64,000 nucleotides of DNA, taken from NCBI GenBank assembly GCA_033764055.1, contig JANRJI010000136.1:124001-188000 (forward strand). The letters run 5' to 3'. Position numbers and translations under genes: made by a program. Origin of the DNA: Ga0077555 sp033764055 (GTDB taxonomy: Bacteria; Pseudomonadota; Alphaproteobacteria; Rhizobiales; Hyphomicrobiaceae). This document shows positions 1 to 8,736 of the stretch, in pieces. The notes below the pieces were generated by a model that saw nothing but the letters and a program-made list of their open reading frames with translations, was not told the DNA's origin and did not search any database. Each line of letters begins with the position of its first letter. Position 1 is the stretch's first letter.

Positions 1-189
1 GTCACCTACTGGGAGCCCGCCAAGTGGATCGCCCACCTGAGGGAGCGCAACACGAGCGGCAATTTGGTTCTCCTGCAGATCAACATGGAGGCCGGCCACG
101 GCGGCGCCTCGGGACGGTTCGAGGCATTGAAGGAGATCGCGCTCGACTATGCCTTCGCGCTGAAGATCGCGGGAAAGGCTACGATCTGA
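1..189 (+). CDS. Oligopeptidase B-like S9 peptidase, C-terminal fragment
   Basis: The window opens inside a reading frame that runs 62 codons to a TGA. The peptide begins with a VTYWEPAKW motif and contains NMEAGHGG, which is the block around the catalytic histidine in prolyl oligopeptidase (S9) enzymes, especially oligopeptidase B/PtrB. These are cytosolic serine peptidases that cleave short peptides after basic residues. The Ser and Asp of the triad and the beta-propeller lie upstream of the window. The 5' end is missing only because the window starts here; the C-terminus looks intact. Assignment to oligopeptidase B rather than another S9 enzyme is inferred from the tail sequence alone. Confidence 0.8.
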   Translation, partial: VTYWEPAKWIAHLRERNTSGNLVLLQINMEAGHGGASGRFEALKEIALDYAFALKIAGKATI

Positions 190-372
190 TCGACGCCGCG
201 CTGGGATCTCGCCTGGCGTTGCCGACCGGGCCATGGCGTTCCCGCGTGCCGCCACAGCCGTCCTACCGAACGACTCGCTTCACAGGCTCGGCGGCGGGAC
301 GAAACTCCCGAGGCGAGGCGCCCGCGACCCAGCCCGTGCGGATGTCGCAAGCTTCCGCAGCGAGAGGAGCCC

Positions 373-2169
373 ATGGCATCCAGCATCAACATCCCGGCAT
401 TCAGCGACGCGCTGGTGGTGCTCGGTACCGCTGGCATCATCGTGCCGATGGTGCATCGCTGGGGCATCAGCCCGGTTCTCGGCTACCTCGGCGCTGGAGC
501 GCTGCTCGGTCCGCTCGGCCTCGGCGCCTTCATCGATCAGGTGCCACTCCTCTATTGGGTCACGGTGGTTGACGCGAAGAACGTGGCCGGCATTGCCGAC
601 CTCGGTGTCGTCTTCCTGTTTTTCCTGATCGGCATCGAGCTGTCCTACGAGCGGCTTATGGCGATGCGGCGCCTGGTGTTCGGCCTCGGCTCCCTGCAGG
701 TCGCGATCACGACGGTCATGCTCGCCGCCATCATCGCCGTCGCGGGCTTCAAGCCGTCGACGGCGGTCATTCTGGGGTCCTGCCTCGCTCTGTCCTCGAC
801 CGCCATTGTGCTGGAGGTGCTCTCGAGCCAGGGGCGTCTCACCGGCAGCACGGGCCGCACGAGCTTCGCGGTCCTTCTGGCGCAGGACCTGGCTGTGATT
901 CCGATCCTGATGTTCATTTCCATCTATGGGGCCGACAGGGGTGGACCTGTCCTGCCGTTGATCGGCGAGGCTCTGCTGCAGGCCGCGTTGGCGCTGGCCG
1001 CCATCATTATCGTGGGCCGCGCCCTGCTGCGGCCTCTGTTCCGCCAGGTCGCCCGCACGCAGTCGAACGAGCTCTTCATGGCGGCGATCCTATTCGTGAT
1101 CGTGGCGACCGGCCTCGTCGCGGCCGTGGCCCATCTCTCCATGGCGCTCGGGGCGTTCGTTGCGGGCCTGCTGCTCGCCGAGACGGAGTACCGCAAGGCG
1201 ATCGAGGCGACCATCGAGCCGTTCAAGGGGCTTCTGCTCGGCATCTTCTTCTTCACCGTCGGCATGAGCATCGATGCCCGCGAGCTGGCACGCGATCCGG
1301 TCTGGCTGCTCGCCAGCGTCTCGGGGCTCATCGCCTTGAAGGCAGCGGTGCTGATCGGCCTCGCGCGCCTGTTCAAGGCGTCCTGGCCAGCGTCGATCGA
1401 GACCGGCCTGATGCTCGCGCCCGGAGGCGAGTTCGCCTTCGTCGGCATCGGCCTTGCGGCGGCGCTCGGCATCGTCGGGCAGAACGTGGCGAGCTTCTCT
1501 CTGGCGGTCACCTCACTGACGATGGCGCTCATTCCGGTGCTCGGCATGCTGGCCCGGCGCGTGGCGCGGATGCTCGAGAAGCGGCCGGCCCCCGATCCGA
1601 CGCTGGCTGAACAGCCCGAGTTGCGGGAGAGCCACGCCATCGTCATCGGTCACGGCCGGGTCGGCAAGGTCGTCTGCAGCATGCTTGCCCGGCACGGCGT
1701 CGCCTACACCGCCGTCGACTACGACGCCAACGCCGTTGCCGAGGACCGCCGCAACGGGCACGCCGTCTATTATGGCGATGCCACCAGTCCGGCGTTTCTG
1801 AAGGTCTGTGGCGTCACCAAGGCCTCGGGCGTGATCGTGACGATCCACACGCAATCGGCCATCGACGAGATCATCCGAGTGGTTCGCACGCTGAGGCCTG
1901 ACATTCTCATCGTCTCCCGGGCCCGCGACGCGGAGCACGCGCGACATCTCTATGCCGTCGGCGTCACCGATGCGGTTCCCGAGACGATCGAGGCGAGCCT
2001 CCAGCTGTCCGAGGCCGCACTGGTCGGCCTCGGCATCGCCACCGGGCCGGTGATCGCCTCGATCCACGAGCAGCGGGACGAGTTCCGCGCAGCGCTGCAA
2101 GAGGCTGCACGGCAGGCCGGCATCGCCAAGACGCACTCGATCCGCGCCAAGGGCGGATCGCGCGGATAG
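373..2169 (+). CDS. CPA2-family cation:proton antiporter with RCK (TrkA-N) domain
   Basis: A 598-residue inner-membrane protein. Residues about 5-395 form a series of hydrophobic helices typical of Na+/H+ or K+/H+ exchangers (KefB/KefC/RosB type). After a charged linker, GHGRVGK near residue 426 starts a TrkA-N/RCK Rossmann domain that binds NAD(H) and gates ion flow. The expected role is monovalent cation efflux coupled to proton uptake, for pH or potassium homeostasis. The ATG at 373 is preceded by a GAGGAG ribosome binding site. It is convergent with the PHA synthase gene, with 7 bp between the stops. Ion selectivity cannot be read from the sequence. Confidence 0.92.
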   Translation: MASSINIPAFSDALVVLGTAGIIVPMVHRWGISPVLGYLGAGALLGPLGLGAFIDQVPLLYWVTVVDAKNVAGIADLGVVFLFFLIGIELSYERLMAMRRLVFGLGSLQVAITTVMLAAIIAVAGFKPSTAVILGSCLALSSTAIVLEVLSSQGRLTGSTGRTSFAVLLAQDLAVIPILMFISIYGADRGGPVLPLIGEALLQAALALAAIIIVGRALLRPLFRQVARTQSNELFMAAILFVIVATGLVAAVAHLSMALGAFVAGLLLAETEYRKAIEATIEPFKGLLLGIFFFTVGMSIDARELARDPVWLLASVSGLIALKAAVLIGLARLFKASWPASIETGLMLAPGGEFAFVGIGLAAALGIVGQNVASFSLAVTSLTMALIPVLGMLARRVARMLEKRPAPDPTLAEQPELRESHAIVIGHGRVGKVVCSMLARHGVAYTAVDYDANAVAEDRRNGHAVYYGDATSPAFLKVCGVTKASGVIVTIHTQSAIDEIIRVVRTLRPDILIVSRARDAEHARHLYAVGVTDAVPETIEASLQLSEAALVGLGIATGPVIASIHEQRDEFRAALQEAARQAGIAKTHSIRAKGGSRG

Positions 2170-2176
2170 CGCATCG

Positions 2177-4066
2177 TCAGCGTTGCAGCACATACTCTCC
2201 GGGTGCCGCTCCGAGCGGATGCAACGCACCGACCGGGACGCGATCGTCGCGCGCTGGCACCATGCCTCTCGACTGTCGCTCCAGCCAGTCGGCCCAGGCC
2301 GGCCACCACGACCCTTCGAACACGTCTGCTTGCGCCGCCCAGGTGTCGGGGTCGCGGTACCGGTCGAGCGGCTTCTTGACGCCCATGCGATAGCGCCGAT
2401 GGCGATGACCGGGCTCCGACACGATGCCGGCATTGTGCCCGCCGTTTGTCAGCACGAAGGTCAGCTCGCTGTCGGTGAAGAGGTTCGCCTTGTAGACCGA
2501 CCGCCACGGCGCGATGTGGTCGGTCTCGGTGCCCACCACCAGCATCGGCACCTCGATGTCCTTCAGCGCGATGACCCGCCCCTCGACGGCGAAGCGCCCC
2601 GCCGTCAATCGGTTCTCGAGGAAGAGCCCGCGGAGGTACTGTGAATGCATCTTGTAGGGCATCCGCGTCAGGTCCTCGCTCCAGGCCTGGATATCGAACA
2701 CCTCGGATCGCTCGCCGAGCACGTACTCCTTGATGATGCGCGACCACACCAGCTCGTTCGAGCGCAAGAGATGGAAGGCCCCCGACATCTGGCGCCCGCG
2801 CAGGACGCCTTGTGCCCACATCATGTCCTCGAGCACGCTGATCTGGCTCTCGTCGACGAACAGCATGAGCTCGCCGGCCTCGCTGAAGTCGGTCTGCGCC
2901 GCAAGCAGCGTCAGGGAGGCCAGCCGGTCGTCGCCGTCCCGCGCCATCGTCGCCGCCGCAATCGCCGCAATCGTGCCGCCGAGACAATAGCCCGTGAGAT
3001 GGATGCGGGTGTCCTTATACGCTCCAGAAATGGCATCGACCGCCGCCATGACCGCGCGCCGGTAATCGTCGAGCGTGACATCGCGCTGCTCGGGGCCGGG
3101 ATTGAGCCACGACATCATCAGCACGGTGTGACCCCGCCCGACGAGGTAGCGCACAAGCGAGTTCTCTGGTCTCAGATCCAGGATGTAGTACTTCATGATC
3201 CAGGCCGGCGTGACGAGAACGGGGTCACGCTGGACTGTCGCCGTCATCGGGGCATATTGAATGAGCTCGAAGAGATGGTTGCGAAACACCACCGTCCCCG
3301 GCGTTGTCGCCAGATCCTTGCCGGGCTTCATGGCGCTCGCGCTACGCGGCGGCTGTCCGGCCAGCTCGCGCCCGATGTCGTCGATCAGATGGCCCAGTCC
3401 CCGGCGGACATTCTCCCCGCCTTCGGCGAGCGAGCGCTCGATGATGACGGGGTTCGTCAGCGGGTTGTTGGTCGGCGCCAGCAAATCGAGCAGTTGCCCC
3501 ACCATGAACGCCACCCGCTCTGAATGCTTCGGCGACATGCCGTGGACGCGGGACGTGGCGAGCGCCCACCATTCCTCCATCGCGAGGTAGCTCTGCACCA
3601 ACATGCAGGCCGGCATTTCGCGCCACTCGGGTGCATCGAAGCGGTGATCGCCGGGGCGTGGCGCGAAGGGCGGCTGCGCCTTCCGATCCGACAGACAGGA
3701 CGCGGCGAAATGGCCGAGCCGGGCCTGCTTGGCAAGTGCGGCTTGCCACAAGTCAAGCGCACGCCCAGGCGACCGGACCATGTGCAGGGACCAGTCGAAC
3801 CAGGCGGCGCCGATGGCGTGGGGCGAGAGGCCGAGCGTCAGACGAGCCGTGCTCGCCCGCACGAAGCGATCGACATAGTCGAATTGGGGCTCGTAATCGC
3901 CATGCGGCCTCAGCCCCACGCCATCGGCAGGTGGCGGCGCGGCGCCAACTCGCAAAGGGGAGCGCGCCGGATTAGCTCCGTCCTCGTGTGCTTCCGAGGG
4001 CACTCTGGCCACTTCACCACCGACCATCGCCGCCCGGAGGTCTGGTCTGCGCTCTGCGTGCGCCAT
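2177..4066 (-). CDS. phaC: Class I-type polyhydroxyalkanoate synthase (PhaC)
   Basis: A 629-residue protein with the PHA synthase alpha/beta-hydrolase core. The lipase-like box GYCLGG carries the nucleophile Cys361. The TETDHIAPW segment supplies Asp516, and NGGHNAG supplies His544. The 28-residue Asp-His spacing equals that of the classical enzyme. It polymerises (R)-3-hydroxyacyl-CoA into storage polyester at granule surfaces. The ATG at 4066 was chosen because AGCGAGGAA sits just upstream; a longer frame to 4183 lacks a site. The first 60 or so residues are poorly structured. No phaA, phaB, phasin or depolymerase gene lies next to it. It is transcribed divergently from the tct operon. Confidence 0.9.
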   Translation of the reverse strand: MAHAERRPDLRAAMVGGEVARVPSEAHEDGANPARSPLRVGAAPPPADGVGLRPHGDYEPQFDYVDRFVRASTARLTLGLSPHAIGAAWFDWSLHMVRSPGRALDLWQAALAKQARLGHFAASCLSDRKAQPPFAPRPGDHRFDAPEWREMPACMLVQSYLAMEEWWALATSRVHGMSPKHSERVAFMVGQLLDLLAPTNNPLTNPVIIERSLAEGGENVRRGLGHLIDDIGRELAGQPPRSASAMKPGKDLATTPGTVVFRNHLFELIQYAPMTATVQRDPVLVTPAWIMKYYILDLRPENSLVRYLVGRGHTVLMMSWLNPGPEQRDVTLDDYRRAVMAAVDAISGAYKDTRIHLTGYCLGGTIAAIAAATMARDGDDRLASLTLLAAQTDFSEAGELMLFVDESQISVLEDMMWAQGVLRGRQMSGAFHLLRSNELVWSRIIKEYVLGERSEVFDIQAWSEDLTRMPYKMHSQYLRGLFLENRLTAGRFAVEGRVIALKDIEVPMLVVGTETDHIAPWRSVYKANLFTDSELTFVLTNGGHNAGIVSEPGHRHRRYRMGVKKPLDRYRDPDTWAAQADVFEGSWWPAWADWLERQSRGMVPARDDRVPVGALHPLGAAPGEYVLQR

Positions 4067-4304
4067 GGGTTCCTCGCTGGGTGATTCTTCGGCCCACGCC
4101 AACAAGCCACATGGCCGATATGGCGTACCTTGACCTTGCGGTGCATCAACGCGTGGCTCCCCCAAGATGACCTGAGGAGGCACTTGCCGCTACGCCGACC
4201 CGTGGCCGGGCAATGACATCAGGGGCACCGCATTGCCGGCCCCGCCGCGACATGCTAGCCAACGAGCAACAAAGCTAGATGAACCGTTGTGGGAGGGTCT
4301 CGTA

Positions 4305-4763
4305 GTGAAGCGCGGCTGGATCGTCGCAAGCTTGGTGCTGCTCGGTTTGTGCGGGCTCACGGTCTGGCAGTCGGCTCTCCTGCCGCAGATCGATGATCTC
4401 GGGCCCGGACCGGGTTTCTTCCCTCTCTGGCTCGCCTTGCTCGGCTTGGTGCTGAGCGCCCTGCTCATCGTCGAGACTGCGCGCATGCCGGCGGCCCCGG
4501 CGGCCGAGACGCTCATTCCCGACAAGGCCGCGACGTTCCGCATTCTCGCCGTCATCGTGATGCTCGCCGCATCCGCCGCGGTGCTGGAGCCGCTCGGTTG
4601 GCGGCTGACGGCCCTCCTGCTGACCGCAATTCTCCTACCGGCCCTCGGCGCACGCTCGCTGCTGGTCATCGTCCCGTTCTGTCTCGCTGCGAGCTTCGGC
4701 GTGTTTCACGTGTTCTACTATTGGCTCAAGGTGCCGCTGCCCATCGGCACGTTCGGCATCTGA
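4305..4763 (+). CDS. tctB: Tripartite tricarboxylate transporter small permease (TctB)
   Basis: A 152-residue protein with four hydrophobic helices, matching the poorly conserved small membrane subunit of tripartite tricarboxylate transporters. These are secondary carriers that import di- or tricarboxylates and related acids with a periplasmic binding protein. The frame can be extended upstream to 4233, but the GTG at 4305 has a GGGAGGG site six bases before it and places the first helix right at the N-terminus. It is followed 15 bp later by tctA and then tctC, the standard order B-A-C. Identity rests on helix pattern and operon position more than on motifs. Confidence 0.85.
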   Translation: MKRGWIVASLVLLGLCGLTVWQSALLPQIDDLGPGPGFFPLWLALLGLVLSALLIVETARMPAAPAAETLIPDKAATFRILAVIVMLAASAAVLEPLGWRLTALLLTAILLPALGARSLLVIVPFCLAASFGVFHVFYYWLKVPLPIGTFGI

Positions 4764-4778
4764 GGACCAAGCCCCTGC

Positions 4779-6275
4779 ATGGACACACTCGACCATCTCC
4801 TCGCCGGCCTTGCGGCCGCCATGAGCCTCCAGAACCTGTTGTTCGCGCTCGCGGGCTGCATACTGGGCACCCTTGTCGGCGTGCTGCCGGGCGTCGGCCC
4901 GGCTGCCGGAACCGCCATCCTCATCCCTCTGACGTTCAAGCTCGATCCAGCCGGCGCCATCATCATGCTGTCGGCCATCTACTACGGTGCCATGTACGGC
5001 GGCACGATCACCTCGGTATTGCTCAATGTGCCGGGCGAAGCCGCCTCGGTGATCACCTGCATCGACGGTTTCCAGATGGCGCGACAGGGACGCGGCGGCG
5101 CGGCCTTGGGCATCGCCGCCATCGGCTCCTTCATCGGCGGCACGATCGCCGTCCTGGCATTGGTTGTCGTCGCGGCCCCGCTCGCGGCGCTCGCCCTGAA
5201 GTTCGGACCACCCGAGTTCTTTGCGCTGATGCTGTTCGGCCTGTGTCTCGTGACGGGTCTTGCCGGCCGCTCGCTGATCGCCGGCATCCTGATGACCACG
5301 ATCGGCCTGTTGATCTCGCTGATCGGCATCGACCCGGTCCGCGGCGCCCCGCGGTTCACGTTCGGCATGCCCGAGTTGTATGACGGCCTCGGCTTCATCC
5401 CCGTCGTCATGGGCCTCTTCGGCGTCGGCGAGATCCTGGCCACGGCCGAGAAGCCATACCGCGAGATCATCAAGACCAACCTGAAGGACGTGCTGCCCAC
5501 TGGAGCCGAGTGGAAAGCATCCGTCGGGCCGATCATCCGAGGCACCGGGCTCGGGTTCTTTCTCGGCCTGATCCCGGGCGTCGGGGCGATCATTCCGACC
5601 TTCATGTCCTACATCATGGAGAAGCGCATCTCGAAGACTCCGGAGCGCTTCGGCAACGGCGCCATCGAAGGCGTCGCCGGGCCGGAGACGGCCAATAACT
5701 CCTATGCCAATGCGTCGATGTTGCCACTGCTGACGCTCGGCATACCCTCGTCCCCGACCATTGCCGTTCTGATGGGCGCCTTCATCATCAACGGGCTGAC
5801 GCCGGGCCCCTTCCTCTTCGCCGAGAAGCCTCTCCTTGTCTGGACGATCATAGCCTCGTTCTTCGTCGGCAACGTCATGCTGCTGATCCTCAATCTCCCG
5901 CTGGTCGGGCTCTGGGCGAAGATCCTCGAGGTGCCTTATCAGTACGTCTGCGTTGGAACACTGCTATTCTGTCTGATCGGCGCCTACTCGATCAACTCGA
6001 GCGTATTCGACATCTGGGTCATGCTCGGTTTCGGCGTGATCGGCTACCTGCTGAGGAAGCTCGACTTCCCGCTGGCGCCAGCCATATTGGGGTTGATCCT
6101 CGGTCCCCAGCTCGAGAAATCCCTGCGCACCTCGCTCGAGATGTCGGCCGGCAGCTTCTGGATCTTCATCAACCGGCCGATCACCCTCGTGCTGCTCGTT
6201 CTGTCGGCGGTTGTGCTCGCCGTTGCGGCGCTCAACCTGGCGCCCAACCAGATCCGCGAAGCCTCTGACGACTGA
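4779..6275 (+). CDS. tctA: Tripartite tricarboxylate transporter large permease (TctA)
   Basis: A 498-residue, very hydrophobic protein of about 12 membrane helices. It shows the TctA hallmarks: a glycine/proline-rich block near residues 30-45 (VGVLPGVGPAAG), its internal repeat near residue 265 (GLIPGVGAI), and the NNSYANASML segment. It forms the transport channel with TctB and receives substrate from TctC. It lies between tctB and tctC on the same strand, 15 bp after the tctB stop. The substrate is not deducible; relatives carry citrate, tartrate, terephthalate and other organic acids. Confidence 0.95.
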   Translation: MDTLDHLLAGLAAAMSLQNLLFALAGCILGTLVGVLPGVGPAAGTAILIPLTFKLDPAGAIIMLSAIYYGAMYGGTITSVLLNVPGEAASVITCIDGFQMARQGRGGAALGIAAIGSFIGGTIAVLALVVVAAPLAALALKFGPPEFFALMLFGLCLVTGLAGRSLIAGILMTTIGLLISLIGIDPVRGAPRFTFGMPELYDGLGFIPVVMGLFGVGEILATAEKPYREIIKTNLKDVLPTGAEWKASVGPIIRGTGLGFFLGLIPGVGAIIPTFMSYIMEKRISKTPERFGNGAIEGVAGPETANNSYANASMLPLLTLGIPSSPTIAVLMGAFIINGLTPGPFLFAEKPLLVWTIIASFFVGNVMLLILNLPLVGLWAKILEVPYQYVCVGTLLFCLIGAYSINSSVFDIWVMLGFGVIGYLLRKLDFPLAPAILGLILGPQLEKSLRTSLEMSAGSFWIFINRPITLVLLVLSAVVLAVAALNLAPNQIREASDD

Positions 6276-6333
6276 TACGACCATTGGTGTTTACGGCACG
6301 TCCATCTGAATCCAGAAAAGGGAGAGACACCTC

Positions 6334-7305
6334 ATGCTAAGAACCGCTCTCGGTGCTGCTGTGGGCTTGGCGCTCAGCGCCAGCATGGCCCTGGCGCAGG
6401 CCTTCCCCGACAAGGCCATCAACCTCATGGTTGCCTACCCCCCAGGGGGATCGACTGACATCGGCGCGCGCATCGTCGCAGGAATTGCCGAGAAGATCAT
6501 CGGTCAGCCCATCGTGGTCGTGAACAAGGGCGGCGCCGGCGGCCAGGTCGGATGGACCGACCTCACGCGCCAGAAGCCCGACGGCTACAACATCGGGTTC
6601 GTCAACCTGCCTGCCACCAATACGGTCATCCTCGATAAGGACCGCCAGGCGATCTTCGACGAGAATAGCTTCACCCCGATCATCAACCAGGTTCTCGATC
6701 CGGGTGTCGTCTGGGTGGCGGCAAACAGCCCGTTCAAGACGTTGAAGGATCTGGTGACCGCCGCCAAGGCCAAGCCCGGCGAGCTCAAGGCCGCGACCAC
6801 GGGCATCCTCTCCGACGACCACCTCGCCATCCTGATGCTGGAAGAAGCCGAGCCCGGCGTGAAATTCCGTTTGGTGCACCTCGTCGGCGGCGCCGCGCAG
6901 ATGAAAGAGACACTCGGCGGCAACGTCGACGTCTCGTTCGACAACGTCGGCTCGATCGTGACGCAAGTGAAGGCCGGTCAGGTGCGCGCACTGGCCGTGA
7001 TGGATGACGTGCGATCCAAATTCTTCCCGGACGTCCCGACCACGAAAGAATTGGGCTATCCTAAAGTGATCTCCTCCTCGACGCGTGGCATCGCAGGTCC
7101 GAAGGGCATGGACCCGAAGGTCGTCGCCAAGCTCGCCGAAACGTTCAAGAAGGCGATGGAGGACCCCGAGCATCAGAAGAAGATGGACGATGTGGGCCTC
7201 GCCGTGAAGATCATGACCGGCGACGAGTACAAGAAGTACTTCGCCGACATCCACGCCCAGGCCAAGAAGTACACCGAGTGGGCAAAAGCACGTCCGCAGA
7301 AGTGA
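6334..7305 (+). CDS. tctC: Tripartite tricarboxylate transporter binding protein (TctC/Bug family)
   Basis: A 323-residue periplasmic protein. The N-terminus is a clear Sec signal peptide (positive start, Ala/Leu core, cleavage near ALAQA-FP at about residue 22). The mature part begins with FPDKAINLMVAYPPGGSTD, the Bug-family opening, and continues with the usual two-lobe pattern. It captures the organic acid in the periplasm and hands it to TctAB. GGGAGAG precedes the ATG at 6334. The gap after tctA is 58 bp, so co-transcription is likely; a GC-rich hairpin follows the stop. Confidence 0.93.
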   Translation: MLRTALGAAVGLALSASMALAQAFPDKAINLMVAYPPGGSTDIGARIVAGIAEKIIGQPIVVVNKGGAGGQVGWTDLTRQKPDGYNIGFVNLPATNTVILDKDRQAIFDENSFTPIINQVLDPGVVWVAANSPFKTLKDLVTAAKAKPGELKAATTGILSDDHLAILMLEEAEPGVKFRLVHLVGGAAQMKETLGGNVDVSFDNVGSIVTQVKAGQVRALAVMDDVRSKFFPDVPTTKELGYPKVISSSTRGIAGPKGMDPKVVAKLAETFKKAMEDPEHQKKMDDVGLAVKIMTGDEYKKYFADIHAQAKKYTEWAKARPQK

Positions 7306-7310
7306 CCATG

Positions 7311-7344
7311 GGCGGCGTCGGCGCTTTCTGCCGCCGGCGCCGCC
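7311..7344 (+). terminator. Hairpin after tctC, probable operon terminator
   Basis: Arms of 13 bases at 7311-7323 and 7332-7344 pair fully with one G-U wobble around an 8-base loop. It begins 5 bases after the tctC stop. There is no clear U-tract, so it may stop transcription weakly or protect the 3' end. Confidence 0.55.
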
Positions 7345-7460
7345 CCCCGCTGAAACGTGCGTGGCAGGGGTGCCCGTGCAGGACTATTTGCGTTTCAATC
7401 GCACCTGTTGTTCTACGTACGTTCCTATGCCATAGTGCCTTGCGCTGAAAGGATCATCGC

Positions 7461-7715
7461 ATGGTCGACATCATGGAGCGCGTTGCTGCGCTCGAGGAGA
7501 AGCTCGCAGCTCTCGACGGTCGGGTCGCCTCGCTCGAAGGCAAATTTGATTTCATCTCGCGCCAGCTCCGCGACCTACATCTGTTCGTCCATGGCAAATT
7601 CGGTGAGATCGACCGGCGGTTCGAGCAGATCGACCGGCGCTTCGACCGGCTCGAAGCCAAGGTCGATGCAATGCCCCGAGCGATCATCGAGGCGCTGCGG
7701 AATTCGCGTGATTGA
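7461..7715 (+). CDS. Short coiled-coil protein of unknown function
   Basis: An 84-residue protein with almost continuous heptad repeats from residue 5 to 75. It includes a tandem EIDRRFEQIDRRFDRLEAK segment, giving a strongly amphipathic, charged helix likely to dimerise or trimerise. There is no signal peptide or membrane helix, so it should be cytosolic. GAAAGGA lies upstream of the ATG at 7461. It sits alone between the tct operon terminator and the convergent MaoC gene. Similar DUF-type coiled-coil proteins are often annotated as hypothetical; I do not recognise a function. Confidence 0.65.
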   Translation: MVDIMERVAALEEKLAALDGRVASLEGKFDFISRQLRDLHLFVHGKFGEIDRRFEQIDRRFDRLEAKVDAMPRAIIEALRNSRD

Positions 7716-7768
7716 GCGGGCGCAGAGGCGCCCACCGGGCAAGACCGGCGAACGGTCGTGGCCGTCAC

Positions 7769-8623
7769 TCAGCCCACCAGCATGCACTTGCCGTTGTTGA
7801 TGACAGTAACGTCACGCTCTTTGAGGCGGCACCGGAAGGAGACGACGTTGCCGTCGACCCACATGTCGGTCAGCACCGTCTCACCCGGATACACCGGCGA
7901 CGAGAAGCGCACGTCGAATCCGCGGATGCGGGTGTGATCGTATTTCGCGATCTCCCTGAGGACGGTGCGGCATGCGGTGCCATAGGTGCACAAGCCGTGC
8001 AGGATCGGCACCGGGAAGCCGACCCGCCTCGCCAATTCCGGGTCTGCATGAAGTGGATTGCGGTCACCACAGAGGCGGTAGAGCAACGCCTGATCCTTAC
8101 GCGTTTCGGCGGCCGCCGTCAGGTCGGGTTTGCGCGTCGGCAACTCATGTGGCGCCGGGCCCTGACCGGAAGGACCGCCGAACCCCCCGTCGCCGCGGGC
8201 GAACGTGGTGGAGAGCAGCGTGTACAGTGGGCTACCATCCTTGGCGGAGCGGGCAGCGAGCTCGGTATAGATGATGGCACCCTTGCCCGGCCCTTTGTCG
8301 TAGGCCTCGGTCACCCGGCTATCCACGAGGATGTCACCCTCTGGCTCCAACGGCTTGTGCAGCGTCAACCGTTGCTCGCCATGCACCACCTTGGTGTAGT
8401 CGTAGCCGCAATCCTTCAACAGCGGCACACGCTGCAGAACGGTTGCCATTGAAGCCACCGTCTTCAGCTGGGACTTCTCGAAGGTATAGGCCAGCTCGTT
8501 CTCGTCGTAAGGATCGCGCCCCATGCCGATCGCGAGGGCGTAGAGCATCGTCTCGCGATCCCCATAGCTGAAGCGATCGCCCGAGCGCTTCAGAGCCATC
8601 AACCTCTCGTAGTTCAACGCCAT
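7769..8623 (-). CDS. MaoC-family (R)-specific 2-enoyl-CoA hydratase
   Basis: A 284-residue double hot-dog protein. The N-terminal half (YGDRETMLYALAIG) and the C-terminal half with GDRNPLHADPELA near residues 190-202 match the hydratase-2 domain of eukaryotic peroxisomal multifunctional enzyme type 2. The Asp and His of that motif are the catalytic pair. It would hydrate trans-2-enoyl-CoA to (R)-3-hydroxyacyl-CoA. It lies 113 bp downstream of an SDR on the same strand that resembles the dehydrogenase half of the same eukaryotic enzyme, so the two probably act in sequence. (R)-3-hydroxyacyl-CoA is also the substrate of the PHA synthase at 2.2-4.1 kb, but a link is only conjecture. Confidence 0.92.
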   Translation of the reverse strand: MALNYERLMALKRSGDRFSYGDRETMLYALAIGMGRDPYDENELAYTFEKSQLKTVASMATVLQRVPLLKDCGYDYTKVVHGEQRLTLHKPLEPEGDILVDSRVTEAYDKGPGKGAIIYTELAARSAKDGSPLYTLLSTTFARGDGGFGGPSGQGPAPHELPTRKPDLTAAAETRKDQALLYRLCGDRNPLHADPELARRVGFPVPILHGLCTYGTACRTVLREIAKYDHTRIRGFDVRFSSPVYPGETVLTDMWVDGNVVSFRCRLKERDVTVINNGKCMLVG

Positions 8624-8736
8624 TGCCGTATACCCCGTTGCAGTAGCCTTGACGGTTCAGCGGCAGCTTGCAGCCTAGCCCGCCTGAGCAGTGTCTCCGG
8701 CATAGACCGACGACACCGCCCATCCTTGGCACAGCC